A stretch of DNA of 64,000 bases from Fischerella sp. PCC 9431. GTDB taxonomy: Bacteria; Cyanobacteriota; Cyanobacteriia; Cyanobacteriales; Nostocaceae. This document shows, one piece after another, positions 32,838-42,155 of this stretch (its first letter is position 1; each line of letters begins with the position of its first letter). The notes under the pieces are model-generated. The model was not told where the DNA came from and made no database searches. It worked only from the letters and a program-made list of their open reading frames with translations. The DNA is taken from assembly GCF_000447295.1 (NCBI RefSeq), contig NZ_KE650771.1, positions 2,622,469-2,686,468 of the forward strand. The letters are read 5' to 3'. Both the position numbers and the translations under genes were made by a program.

Positions 32838-33713
32838 ATTCTTGCTTTAAATTCTGAAAAATTCCACAGCATGAAAAATCATGCTTGTGGAAGTTTGTTT
32901 GAGCCTGCGCTGCCATTTCACTGGAAAGCTTCATTACATAATAAGCGGCATGAAATTACTTGAGTTGCCATTTTGCCAAAACTCTGGAGATGAAGGTTAT
33001 CATTTGAATTCTAGGTAGATATCCTTGTAATAATTGCTTGAAGAGCTTATGCTTTCAAAAAAGCATATAAATTGTAATTTACTTAACTTTTCTGCGATCC
33101 TTGTGGAAGGTTTAATGATAGTTTTTTAGACATGCCCACACACTCAGACGAAAAAGGGCAGTTTACAAAGTGGCATATTTATAGTTCATAATAACTGATG
33201 AACTACTTGCACTAGTCCAAATTCTGTGCTTTGATACAAATCACATAAGCGGAAATACGAACCAAATTTTCTGCTTGGGTGTTCCTGAAATTTTTTCCCG
33301 ACTAGGAATAATAAAAATGGACGCCCATAAATTAAGCTCACAAAAATAAAGATGGAATTTTATTCCTTCTTTTTCCGTGTGCCTAGTATTCTTGGTTATG
33401 TATTAAAGACGAACAAATAATGTGATACATCACAAACAGACTGTGTGAAATCTCTCATGCTTAGTCTGTAAGCCCTGACCACCTAAACCCTATTTTTAAT
33501 ACCAAGTGTACTTAGTCTAACTGCTACTTTAATATTTCACAATTCCTGCGCGTTTTCTCTGACTGTACGCACTGCCTAAGTTGATGGTGTTAATTGACAA
33601 TTGACAATTATTGTGATATGGGGTTAAATTCTTCAAAGAAGTAAGGCGTTAGTACATCCCCGCCAAGAGAGTTACTAACGCCCTTTGCTAAACACTTTAT
33701 CGATAACCTAATC
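32838..33713. other. Intergenic region, 876 bp, two hairpins
   Basis: No gene was found in either strand. TTCCACAGCATGA at 32862-32874 pairs with TCATGCTTGTGGAA (one bulged T) about 25 bases before the ATPase start, and GGCGTTAGTA at 33645-33654 pairs with TACTAACGCC at 33673-33682 before the next gene. The rest is A/T-rich and featureless to me. Confidence 0.5.
33645..33682 (+). promoter_or_regulatory. Leader hairpin upstream of the 78-residue gene
   Basis: A perfect 10-bp stem (GGCGTTAGTA/TACTAACGCC) with an 18-base loop (CATCCCCGCCAAGAGAGT), ending 31 bases before the start codon. Could be an attenuator or an RNA-stability element; no T-run follows. Confidence 0.4.
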
Positions 33714-33950
33714 ATGACACAAAATACACAATACAACGAGCCAAAGACCAGTAACCAGCCTGTTGCCTACAAAAATCGGCTAAATTCTTGGGTAATTGCC
33801 CGTTTACTTCCTGATACCCAGCGTCAGATTATTGCTCGTTTCCGTAGTCGCTCTGACGCTGACGGACACATGCAACGTTTGCGCCAGATCTCACCTGAAG
33901 GTAACTTTATGGTTATGTTTGATTGTCAAGCAGATGAAAGTTTGAATTAA
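33714..33950 (+). CDS. Conserved small cyanobacterial protein
   Basis: A 78-residue soluble protein. The N-terminal 20 residues are polar and variable-looking; the core NRLNSWVIARLLPDTQRQIIARFRSRSDADGHMQRLRQ is strongly basic, and the end is acidic. It resembles small conserved cyanobacterial proteins I have seen without a named function. The leader contains a strong hairpin at 33645-33682. Confidence 0.75.
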   Translation: MTQNTQYNEPKTSNQPVAYKNRLNSWVIARLLPDTQRQIIARFRSRSDADGHMQRLRQISPEGNFMVMFDCQADESLN

Positions 33951-34162
33951 AGTTATGACCAAGCGATCGCACTTGTCCAAAATCAAGATGCGATTAACTA
34001 TGTCTTTTGCAATTTATGATTAGCTTTTGACAAAAGGCTTATTTTAAACTATCGAAAGTCCAAGAGCGATCGCACTCTTATATCAATTAAGTGCGATCGC
34101 TCGTTTATTTCCGATTATGCAACGGCTGATTCTGGCGAGATTCCGCAAATAAGCCTTGATAA

Positions 34163-34579
34163 TTAATCAAACACATATTTTTCTGCGACCTTCCAGTAGC
34201 GAGAAAAGCGCTTGAGGTCTATGTAACCGTCATAATCAAAAAATGGCTCCAACTCAAAAATTTCTAAATCCACAAAACGCTCTATTTGTTGACAAATAGT
34301 TTCAAACCTGGGACTCGGACTATCTACTGTCACTACTTGTGTAGCATTATGTTCCTTTGCAAAAGCCAAAACTTCTTCAGCAACATCGCCACGTCGGATA
34401 ATTACAGGTAACTCTAGCAAGCATTCGTAAATAAAAGCGATGCGTTTAAGACTAATTTGCCATTCCTCCAGTAAAGCATCATCCCAAACCCAGATAGCAG
34501 GTGCATCTGGATATTCTTGCAGTGCTGGGTTGTGTGGACTCAAGCAATCTCCATGTACCCAGATAACAGGTTTACTCAT
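34163..34579 (-). CDS. Stand-alone photolyase/cryptochrome-like alpha-beta domain
   Basis: A 138-residue protein resembling only the N-terminal Rossmann-type domain of DNA photolyases and cryptochromes: VIWVHGDCLSPHNPAL opens the first strand, APAIWVWDDALL follows, then ELPVIIRRGDVAEEVLAFAKEH and the TQVVTVDSPSPRFETI segment. The FAD-binding helical domain is absent, and the frame ends normally, so this is a short protein rather than a truncation by frameshift. The antenna-binding role of the domain is known; the function here is unknown. Divergent from miaB. Confidence 0.65.
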   Translation of the reverse strand: MSKPVIWVHGDCLSPHNPALQEYPDAPAIWVWDDALLEEWQISLKRIAFIYECLLELPVIIRRGDVAEEVLAFAKEHNATQVVTVDSPSPRFETICQQIERFVDLEIFELEPFFDYDGYIDLKRFSRYWKVAEKYVFD

Positions 34580-34679
34580 ATAACTTAAAATTCAATCCCA
34601 GTCAAATGTTAATTGGTAGCTAGAGTTTATACAATATTAGGAAAACCCTTTAATTTGTAATTCTTAAATTTAATCGCCC

Positions 34680-36044
34680 ATGACCATTTCACACCGCCAT
34701 TATCACATCACTACTTTCGGTTGCCAGATGAACAAAGCTGACTCAGAGCGGATGGCTGGTATTTTAGAAGACATGGGCTTTGAGTGGTCAGAAGATCCAA
34801 ATCAGGCAGATGTAATCCTCTACAACACCTGCACTATACGAGATAATGCAGAGCAAAAAGTATATTCTTATCTAGGTAGACAAGCGAAGCGTAAGCACGA
34901 ACAACCAAATTTAACACTAGTTGTTGCTGGTTGTGTTGCTCAACAGGAAGGAGAAGCCTTACTGCGACGAGTACCAGAATTAGATTTAGTCATGGGGCCG
35001 CAACATGCTAACCGTCTGAAAGATTTATTACAACAGGTATTTGACGGCAATCAGATTGTAGCCACAGAACCAATTCATATTATTGAGGATATTACCAAAC
35101 CACGCCGAGATAGTAAGGTTACGGCTTGGGTCAATATAATTTATGGTTGTAACGAACGCTGCACCTACTGCGTAGTACCGAGTGTCCGGGGTGTGGAACA
35201 ATCTCGCACACCAGAAGCAATTCGCGCCGAAATTGAGGAATTAGGACGTCAGGGTTACAAGGAAATCACACTCTTAGGTCAAAATATTGACGCCTACGGA
35301 CGGGATTTACCAGGAGTGACACCAGAAGGACGTCATCAGCATACATTTACAGATTTGCTGTACTATATTCATGATGTGCCGGGTGTAGAACGCATCAGAT
35401 TTGCTACTAGTCACCCTCGTTATTTTACTGAGCGCTTGATTCGAGCTTGTGCAGAATTGCCGAAAGTATGCGAACACTTCCACATTCCATTTCAATCTGG
35501 GGATAATGAAGTGTTAAAACGCATGGCACGGGGTTACACTCATGAGAAATACCGCCGGATTATCAACACAATCCGTGATTATATGCCAGATGCAGCGATT
35601 AGCGCTGATGCAATTGTGGGTTTCCCAACAGAAACAGAAGCACAGTTTGAGAACACACTCAAGTTAGTAGAAGATATTGGTTTTGATCAGTTGAACACTG
35701 CTGCTTATTCTCCTCGTCCAGGAACACCCGCCGCAGTGTGGGAGGATCAACTCAGTGAAGAAGTCAAAAGCGATCGCCTACAAAGATTAAACCATTTAGT
35801 GGCGATCAAAGCCGCAGAGCGATCGCAACGTTATATGGGACGCTTAGAAGAAGTTTTGGTGGAAGACCAAAACCCCAAAGACAAAACCCAAGTCATGGGA
35901 CGCACCCGCACCAACCGCCTAACTTTCTTTACTGGTGACATTCACGAACTCAAAGGTAAGTTAGTGAAGGTCAAAATTACTGAAGTTCGCGCCTTTAGTT
36001 TAACTGGTGAACCAGTTGAAGTCCGGGAAATAGTATCAGTCTGA
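34680..36044 (+). CDS. miaB: tRNA-2-methylthio-N6-dimethylallyladenosine synthase MiaB
   Basis: A 454-residue radical-SAM methylthiotransferase that modifies A37 of tRNAs. The N-terminal UPF0004 domain has the three Cys ([31 protein letters not shown]) for the auxiliary cluster; the radical-SAM cluster motif is GCNERCTYC; the TRAM domain covers about 380-450. The start at 34680 fits family length. Single gene. Confidence 0.96.
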   Translation: MTISHRHYHITTFGCQMNKADSERMAGILEDMGFEWSEDPNQADVILYNTCTIRDNAEQKVYSYLGRQAKRKHEQPNLTLVVAGCVAQQEGEALLRRVPELDLVMGPQHANRLKDLLQQVFDGNQIVATEPIHIIEDITKPRRDSKVTAWVNIIYGCNERCTYCVVPSVRGVEQSRTPEAIRAEIEELGRQGYKEITLLGQNIDAYGRDLPGVTPEGRHQHTFTDLLYYIHDVPGVERIRFATSHPRYFTERLIRACAELPKVCEHFHIPFQSGDNEVLKRMARGYTHEKYRRIINTIRDYMPDAAISADAIVGFPTETEAQFENTLKLVEDIGFDQLNTAAYSPRPGTPAAVWEDQLSEEVKSDRLQRLNHLVAIKAAERSQRYMGRLEEVLVEDQNPKDKTQVMGRTRTNRLTFFTGDIHELKGKLVKVKITEVRAFSLTGEPVEVREIVSV

Positions 36045-36073
36045 AAGCTTGAAATTGGTGTGGGGGTGTAGTA

Positions 36074-36095
36074 GAGACGCGATAAATCGCGTCTC
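36074..36095. repeat. GACGCGAT-type palindrome
   Basis: GAGACGCGAT then AA then its complement; followed by a second half-copy GATCGCGTCTC (36104-36114). Member of the same dispersed family as 5282-5301 and 16662-16681. It lies between the convergent miaB and GH57 genes. Confidence 0.75.
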
Positions 36096-36166
36096 ATATC
36101 CAGATGATCGCGTCTCATATTCTGAATGTGTCGCAAACATTTTTTGAATCGGTATAAGGTGGGGTT

Positions 36167-37663
36167 CTAGCTTAAAACAGCTTCGCCTCGCCGATAAATT
36201 TCGCGTGCATAATCAGTCCAAACTCCTTGTCCCCAGTAACGAAAACAACTAGTTTGCAACAACAAGTTATATAACAAAGCTGCTTGATAATCTGGATGTT
36301 GGGTTATTGATAAATCTTGCTGTACCAACGAGTCATATTTTTCATGAAACATAATGCTGAGTTTCTTCATCGGGTCTAAAACATTTTCATAGCCTTTTAC
36401 CCAACTTAAATCATTCGTCCAAGAAGCACCATCCATATGAAATTGATGGTCACTTGCTTTTAATTCTGCTATTACCTGTTCGACAATTTCCGGTGTAGCC
36501 TGATCTGGATTTACTCGCTGCCAAATTTTATGCTGATGTACAGCTTGACAAGTTGGATAATCATCAGGATTTACGCCTGCTGCTTCAATTAGTTCAAGAT
36601 ATTCTGTGCCATTGAGTGCAACCACACCTGCATAATTATTACCTGCATCGCGAATTTCATGATAAACCCTAAAGAAATCGCGGGGATATTCATTCATCAT
36701 CACGCCGCCGTTTTCCCCATCAGCTATTTGGGTAACTAAAGAGGGGATTGTCATATTACCAATTTGTTGCTTACCCCTACCCTTGGATTCAAAATAAGGT
36801 TGCATCTGAGCAACTAATTTTGTATCCGAACCTTGAGTTTTAATTAATGCTGTAATGCTAATAGTTTCACCATGAGAATTACGAGCAAGCAAACGGTTAG
36901 GAATATATTTATTCTCGTGTTTTAAGGCAGAACCATCGAGATTTTCTAGTGAATGTTCTTGCACCATTAACCAGCGATAGCCGCATTCTTTTAATGCTTT
37001 GATGTATTCAAATAAACTGTCTGGATGATTGGGTAAATGCATTTCTGGAGGAGAAAAACCCTTGACCCGCTTCAGGGCATCATAACCAAAAATAGCTGCA
37101 AAATAATGTTGCCACGCTTGAATGTGTAGTTTAATATCAGGGATGGGTGTAGAGGGAACTACGGCATGACTCCACATCGTTCCTAACCATTCTACATAAG
37201 GCTGATATTGAGGGTTACAAGTTATACGTTTGAGATTATCAAAGATATCATCGCGCCCCATTTGACGCAAACCCCACAGCAAATTACCTGAATAATCAAG
37301 CATAATTCGCGGGTTGCAACCTTCATTAATCAGCTGCGGGATAAATTCTCCCATGCGGCTATAACACCATGCAAAAGGCCCAGCATTATGGTTATCTCCA
37401 TTATTTGGATGTTCAAACATATACTGGAGGTTACTGATGATTTCACCGTTTGCACCTGCGGGAATGCTTGGTTGATGCATGTGTAAAGCGCAAGCAAATC
37501 CAGCAGTGATATTTTCTAACTTCAGATTAGTAGTGTTTAAATATACTGGTTCATTTTGTTTAACTATTGACTGAATATCCGCTTCCCAACCGCAGATATT
37601 CGGCAACCCTGACCTTAATTCTGCCAATGTGGGTAGATTGAAGGATGGTGCTGTAGCAGTCAT
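36167..37663 (-). CDS. Glycoside hydrolase family 57 protein
   Basis: A 498-residue protein with the GH57 (beta/alpha)7-barrel pattern. ACALHMHQPSIPAG near residue 55 holds the first conserved motif, and GFSPPEMHLPNH contains the likely nucleophile Glu. Family members are alpha-amylase-, branching-enzyme- or amylopullulanase-like; the precise substrate is unclear. No signal peptide, so probably acting on cytosolic glycogen-type glucan. Confidence 0.85.
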   Translation of the reverse strand: MTATAPSFNLPTLAELRSGLPNICGWEADIQSIVKQNEPVYLNTTNLKLENITAGFACALHMHQPSIPAGANGEIISNLQYMFEHPNNGDNHNAGPFAWCYSRMGEFIPQLINEGCNPRIMLDYSGNLLWGLRQMGRDDIFDNLKRITCNPQYQPYVEWLGTMWSHAVVPSTPIPDIKLHIQAWQHYFAAIFGYDALKRVKGFSPPEMHLPNHPDSLFEYIKALKECGYRWLMVQEHSLENLDGSALKHENKYIPNRLLARNSHGETISITALIKTQGSDTKLVAQMQPYFESKGRGKQQIGNMTIPSLVTQIADGENGGVMMNEYPRDFFRVYHEIRDAGNNYAGVVALNGTEYLELIEAAGVNPDDYPTCQAVHQHKIWQRVNPDQATPEIVEQVIAELKASDHQFHMDGASWTNDLSWVKGYENVLDPMKKLSIMFHEKYDSLVQQDLSITQHPDYQAALLYNLLLQTSCFRYWGQGVWTDYAREIYRRGEAVLS

Positions 37664-37891
37664 AATATTTCTCTTAATAAGTAGCTAGGATAGTCATTTG
37701 TCCTACCCTTTGGAAAGCCGCTTGCGCGTCTATGTCATTTGTCATTGGGAAAGGTTTTGATGGTGTTCTATTTATTCCCGCAGACTTAACTAATTCTTCA
37801 ATCATTGTGACTGGCTGAATATCGTTTACCCGAATTCAGTAACAATTCAAAGTCAAAGTTGTTAGTTTGAAACAATTGGTATACAGTCTTA

Positions 37892-37993
37892 TTACTGGGA
37901 GAGGAAACCAGCAAGCAAAAGTGGTAATAGCAGCAGGACAGACACAATCAACAACAGAGTTCCCGGATCAATCTTAATTTGTGGATCACGCAT
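37892..37993 (-). CDS. 33-residue single-span membrane protein
   Basis: A short frame: ATG at 37993, stop at 37892. The product starts MRDPQIKIDPGT and continues as one hydrophobic helix (residues 13-30) ending FLSQ. Clean start/stop and a typical membrane span with positive N-terminus suggest a real small membrane subunit, of the size of photosystem or NDH small subunits. No strong ribosome-binding site is seen, and I cannot name it. Confidence 0.55.
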   Translation of the reverse strand: MRDPQIKIDPGTLLLIVSVLLLLPLLLAGFLSQ

Positions 37994-38059
37994 TGTTTTG
38001 TTGATGAAAGAAGTATATGTACTCAGTTTAAATTATATTACTTAAATACTGAAACTTTC

Positions 38060-38416
38060 ATGTCTATTCAAATTTATGGAATTCCTAATTGTGGAACTTG
38101 CAAAAAGGCTTTGAAGTGGCTACAAGAAAATGGTGTGGATTATGAGTTTATTAACACTAAAGACCATCCACCTAGCCGTGAAATGATCCAATCATGGGTC
38201 AAATCTTTAGGTTCGCAACCAATGCGAAATACTTCCGGTCAATCCTATCGATCGCTTGGTGATGAAAAGAAGAATTGGACGGATGAAGAGTGGGTTGAAG
38301 CATTTAGCAAAGATGCAATGTTGCTCAAGCGTCCTTTGTTTGTTAAAGACAAAATGGCTGTATTAGTGGGTTTTAAAGACCAAAATGAGGTGATGAAACA
38401 AAAATTGGGTCTTTAG
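38060..38416 (+). CDS. ArsC/Spx/MgsR-family protein
   Basis: A 118-residue thioredoxin-fold protein with the N-terminal redox motif NCGTC (Cys at 12 and 15, CXXC). The family includes glutaredoxin-type arsenate reductases (one Cys) and Spx/MgsR redox regulators (CXXC). This one has CXXC and resembles MgsR-type proteins. The ATG at 38060 matches family N-termini; longer in-frame starts add non-homologous sequence. Confidence 0.88.
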   Translation: MSIQIYGIPNCGTCKKALKWLQENGVDYEFINTKDHPPSREMIQSWVKSLGSQPMRNTSGQSYRSLGDEKKNWTDEEWVEAFSKDAMLLKRPLFVKDKMAVLVGFKDQNEVMKQKLGL

Positions 38417-38459
38417 CACTCAGAAGATAACTACACAATCTCTCAGTTGGGAAGAAATT

Positions 38460-38507
38460 AAGGGTAAAAGGAAAAAGATTATTCAATCTCTTTAACCCTT
38501 TACCCTT
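38460..38507. terminator. Probable bidirectional terminator
   Basis: AAGGGTAAAAGG at about 38460 pairs imperfectly with CCCTTTACCCTT at about 38494-38505, between two convergent genes. Confidence 0.5.
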
Positions 38508-38545
38508 GGGCTAGCTGTATCTACTAAGCATTTTGAGCTTTAAAT

Positions 38546-39385
38546 TTAGAGACGATCTCTTTGTTGTCTATTAGTTTCATCCAAAGGTAAATCACCTTCG
38601 GTTTGAATATCTAATTCTTCGCGACGAACTGTTTCTTGAGCTTCTACTACATCTCTATCAACAATCTTTTTGACGCGGACTTCTTCGCGTACAAAAGCTT
38701 CTTTCTCTATTTCTGGTGTTTCTTCGTAGAGTTCTATACGTGCGACTTCCCCGGTTTGGAATTGAGCTTCACCGGGACTCACTGCAACACCTTCAGTACT
38801 AGCTGGAACTCGCTCAATGACAACTCGTTCTTTTTCAATTGGAACTGAAACAGTTGCAGTTTCTGTTTCAATATGCTTACCAACGGTTACTTCTCCGGTT
38901 TTGATGCGATGTTTATTAGCAATCAAGCGTTCTTCATACAATTTGAAATTCTGATGTTTTTGCTCATTCAAATCATATAAAGATGCATCATTTTGATAGG
39001 TATAGCTATCGCGATCGTATGTTAAATTTGGTTCTGAACGATAATTCTTGCGTACCTCTTCTTCATAATCATAATCGACAGTCATGTTATCTCTATACAT
39101 AGGCAAGTTTTCTACTTGCTTTTTGCTTAAGCCATCAACATAAACACGCTGTTGATTATAATCGATGCGAGAAAGACCTATTGGCAGCAATATTCTTTTG
39201 CTATGAAAATCTGATTCAGTTTCAATCACTAAATAACGAAAACGTCCCTCTGGATCTACTAGGGCATCTATTACTTTACCAACTTTATTTCCACCTTCGG
39301 TATAGAGGGACAAACCCTTAATATCATCACCACCAAAGGTATCTCGGTAAGTAGGATCAAAGTCTTGAAGCTTGTAAAGAGGCAT
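38546..39385 (-). CDS. PRC-barrel and DUF2382 protein
   Basis: A 279-residue soluble protein. Residues 15-90 form a PRC-barrel (GLSLYTEGGNKVGKVIDALV, YLVIETESDFHSKRILLPI); residues about 150-260 hold a DUF2382/YsnF domain with alternating acidic and basic strands (HRIKTGEVTVGKHIETETATV). Such proteins are associated with general stress responses in bacteria. No partner is adjacent. Confidence 0.85.
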   Translation of the reverse strand: MPLYKLQDFDPTYRDTFGGDDIKGLSLYTEGGNKVGKVIDALVDPEGRFRYLVIETESDFHSKRILLPIGLSRIDYNQQRVYVDGLSKKQVENLPMYRDNMTVDYDYEEEVRKNYRSEPNLTYDRDSYTYQNDASLYDLNEQKHQNFKLYEERLIANKHRIKTGEVTVGKHIETETATVSVPIEKERVVIERVPASTEGVAVSPGEAQFQTGEVARIELYEETPEIEKEAFVREEVRVKKIVDRDVVEAQETVRREELDIQTEGDLPLDETNRQQRDRL

Positions 39386-39653
39386 AATAAAATTACCTAT
39401 GAAAACATCTATAGTATTACCTTAAAAAACTAGTTAGTTCTTTACCTCTTGCTTGCGACTGAATTATCTTAATTATTAACTTTTAAAAAATCCATAGTTA
39501 ATAGGCGAAAAATCATGATTATTGAGTAGTAATTGGATTATTATTAACAATGGTATCTATCTATGGTTAGATTAAACAAATATCTTGAGTTAGTGTTACT
39601 TTAAGTGAACTAAAGTATATTGCTTTGGAGCTAATTCTTAATTTTTTGTTCAC

Positions 39654-40295
39654 ATGTCGAATCATCCTTGGTTAACGCTGGTAAAAAAACACCGAGCGAT
39701 CGCAGTTATCCGCGCTTCAAAATTAGAACTTGGACGCCAGATGGCTTTGGCTATGGCATCTGGAGGTATACAATTTATCGAGATTACTTGGAACAGTGCT
39801 AATGCTTGCGAGTTAATTTCCAAGCTGCGTTCAGAATTACCTGACAGTATTATTGGTACAGGAACATTGCTAAATTTAGCACATGTTTCTCAAGCAATAT
39901 CCGCAGGAGCACAATTTTTGTTTACACCTCATGTTGACCCAATGATGATCCAAGCAGCAGTTGCGGAAAATGTACCGATTATTCCTGGTGCGCTTTCTCC
40001 GACAGAAATCGTTACAGCTTGGAATCATGGTGCAACTTGTGTGAAGGTGTTTCCCGTACAAGCTGTAGGTGGAGCAAGCTATATCAAGAGTTTACAAGGG
40101 CCACTGGGTCATATTCCTTTGATTCCTACAGGCGGGGTAACTATAAAAAATGCCCAAGAATTCTTAGAAGCAGGAGCGATCGCAGTTGGTTTAAGTAGTG
40201 AGCTATTTCCTCAACAATTTGTCAAAACTGAAAATTGGCAAGCAATATCTCAGCAAGCAAAAACTTTAGTTAATACTTGTTTAATCAGAGATTAA
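39654..40295 (+). CDS. eda: KDPG/KHG aldolase
   Basis: A 213-residue class I aldolase. IEITWN (Glu) and CVKVFPVQ (the Schiff-base Lys) are intact, as is the TPHVDP segment. It splits 2-keto-3-deoxy-6-phosphogluconate in the Entner-Doudoroff route, which operates in cyanobacteria. Single gene; the 268-bp gap upstream holds nothing I recognise. Confidence 0.92.
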   Translation: MSNHPWLTLVKKHRAIAVIRASKLELGRQMALAMASGGIQFIEITWNSANACELISKLRSELPDSIIGTGTLLNLAHVSQAISAGAQFLFTPHVDPMMIQAAVAENVPIIPGALSPTEIVTAWNHGATCVKVFPVQAVGGASYIKSLQGPLGHIPLIPTGGVTIKNAQEFLEAGAIAVGLSSELFPQQFVKTENWQAISQQAKTLVNTCLIRD

Positions 40296-40644
40296 TTAGT
40301 CACAATTACGATTACAGTCTGAGCCAATTATTTTGATGATTGGCGCACTTTTCCTTGTGAGTAAAATTACATACAGCAGATTTCAGGTAAATGAGGTACA
40401 AATTTTAAAAACAAAGCCATATACCAAGAGACTTTCAAACCTGTTCCCCGTTAAGAGTTCCCCGTTCCCTGCTGTAAGTTTATTTTTTCAACAATTCCTC
40501 ATTTTTATCGTCTTTTCCTAGTTACGAATTGGAACATCTGCTATAGGATGAAATTAGGAAAACTTATCTCTCTTGCCGCAAAAAGTCAAAAATATCAGAG
40601 AAAACTAACATTTTCCTAAACAATGCCATTATGGTCTAATCATC
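40296..40644. other. Intergenic region, nothing convincing
   Basis: An A/T-rich stretch with a short pair of GTTCCCCGTT repeats near 40440-40470. No gene or clear terminator. Confidence 0.5.
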
Positions 40645-41166
40645 ATGGAAAAGACATCTTCTTCCAGTTGGGTGCATTTTCTCAAAGTACTCTTTGTTGG
40701 TACAGCGATCAGTTTAAGTGTGTTTAGTACCCCTTCACAAGGAGTTTTGAAACAATCAAAACAATCAAAAAGAAGTACAATCAGGCAAACAGTTATTAAC
40801 CTCAAACAATCTCAACGACGCTGGATACAAGTTGATTTGTCCGAACAAAAATTGATTGCTTGGGAAGGTAACAAGCCTGTTTATAAAGTGATTGTATCCA
40901 CAGGAAAGAAATCGACGCCGACTCGTACTGGTGTTTTTCGCATTCAAACCAAACTGAGAAAAACTCGGATGCGGGGTAGAGGCTACAACGTTCCCAATGT
41001 GCCACATACGATGTACTATAAGGGAGGCTATGCTATTCATGGAGCCTATTGGCATCGAAGATTTGGTACACCAGTTAGCCACGGCTGCATAAATTTACCA
41101 CCAAAACATGCTAGATGGGTATATAGGTGGGCATCGGTAGGTACGCCAGTAGTTGTGCAAAGATAA
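40645..41166 (+). CDS. L,D-transpeptidase (YkuD), copy 1
   Basis: A 173-residue exported enzyme that makes 3-3 peptidoglycan crosslinks or attaches proteins to peptidoglycan. A hydrophobic signal segment covers about residues 10-28. The YkuD domain begins [18 protein letters not shown]; the catalytic block is YAIHGAYW followed by [11 protein letters not shown] with His, Ser-His-Gly-Cys intact. First of three similar genes within 2.8 kb on the plus strand. Confidence 0.92.
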   Translation: MEKTSSSSWVHFLKVLFVGTAISLSVFSTPSQGVLKQSKQSKRSTIRQTVINLKQSQRRWIQVDLSEQKLIAWEGNKPVYKVIVSTGKKSTPTRTGVFRIQTKLRKTRMRGRGYNVPNVPHTMYYKGGYAIHGAYWHRRFGTPVSHGCINLPPKHARWVYRWASVGTPVVVQR

Positions 41167-41293
41167 TAATTTACTGGTTAGTGGTTATTGGTTATTAATT
41201 GTTTGTTAATAGTTGGTAGTCTTTCCAAACAACAAATAACCAATAACAAACACATTACTTTGGATATTCTCTGCGAATTCACAAATTAAGATA

Positions 41294-41845
41294 ATGGGAA
41301 ACTGGATTGGTAGTAGTTGGCTTGCTTGGTTAACAACTTTTTTAGCATCTGTAGGAATCTTGTGTGGAGCTGCTTTTACTTCTTCAAATTCAAATTCAAA
41401 TTCAAATTCAAAGACAATTCTTTCACATTTTTCCTATCGTATATTTGATCCCAACTCTGTTAACGACGCTGATATTTGGAAGGACTTACGTCCTCCTCGC
41501 AAAATCGAAATTGATTTGTCAAAACAGCACCTTTATGCTTGGGAAGGAAGCCAACTTGTATATTCAATGCGAGTTTCTACAGGTAAGCGTTCGACTCCTA
41601 CAAAAAAAGGTAAGTTTTTGATTGGCTCAAAGCATCGCTATGCCAGAATGCGAGGCCCTGGTTATGATATTTCTGGTGTTCCCTATACTATGTATTTTTA
41701 CGAAGGCTATGCAATTCATGGTGCTTTTTGGCATAGTAATTTTGGAACACCAGTTAGTCATGGTTGTGTGAATTTACCAGTCAAAGAAGCTCGTAAGCTT
41801 TTCAATTGGGCGGATGTGGGGACGGAGGTTATAGTGCATAAGTGA
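41294..41845 (+). CDS. L,D-transpeptidase (YkuD), copy 2
   Basis: A 183-residue paralogue of copy 1. N-terminal signal segment at about 8-28, followed by an SNSNSNSN tract encoded by a 6-bp TTCAAA repeat. The catalytic block is GYAIHGAFW and [12 protein letters not shown], complete. A 21-bp minisatellite begins 24 bases after its stop codon. Confidence 0.92.
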   Translation: MGNWIGSSWLAWLTTFLASVGILCGAAFTSSNSNSNSNSKTILSHFSYRIFDPNSVNDADIWKDLRPPRKIEIDLSKQHLYAWEGSQLVYSMRVSTGKRSTPTKKGKFLIGSKHRYARMRGPGYDISGVPYTMYFYEGYAIHGAFWHSNFGTPVSHGCVNLPVKEARKLFNWADVGTEVIVHK

Positions 41846-41869
41846 AGAATGCAAAGTCAAACCTTTGTC

Positions 41870-42110
41870 GTTACGTCACAACTTAGTGTGGTTACGTCAC
41901 AACTTAGTGTGGTTACGTCACAGCTTAGTGTGGTTACGTCACAGCTTAGTGTGGTTATGTCACAGCTTAGTGTGGTTACGTCACAGCTTAGTGTGGTTAT
42001 GTCACAATTTAGTGTGGTTACGTCACAACTTAGTGTGGTTACGTCAGGACTTAGTGTGGTTATGTCACAACTTAGTGTGGTTATGTCACAACTTAGTGTG
42101 GTTAGATCAC
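41870..42110. repeat. 21-bp minisatellite, 11 copies plus a partial
   Basis: Eleven units of consensus GTTACGTCACAACTTAGTGTG (variants GTTATG, CAGC, CAAT, CAGGAC), then a partial. It fills the convergent space between copy 2 of the L,D-transpeptidase and the DUF1499 gene. AGTGTG and CACAACT of adjacent units form a near-dyad around TTACGT. The open frame through it is explained by the period of 21. Confidence 0.9.
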
Positions 42111-42155
42111 TATACTATTTAGTTCACTACGTATGGCGATCGCCTCTACAAATTA

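Noticed and set aside
40333-40521. Plus-strand 62-residue frame
   Set aside because: A/T-rich intergenic DNA with short repeats, no ribosome-binding site.
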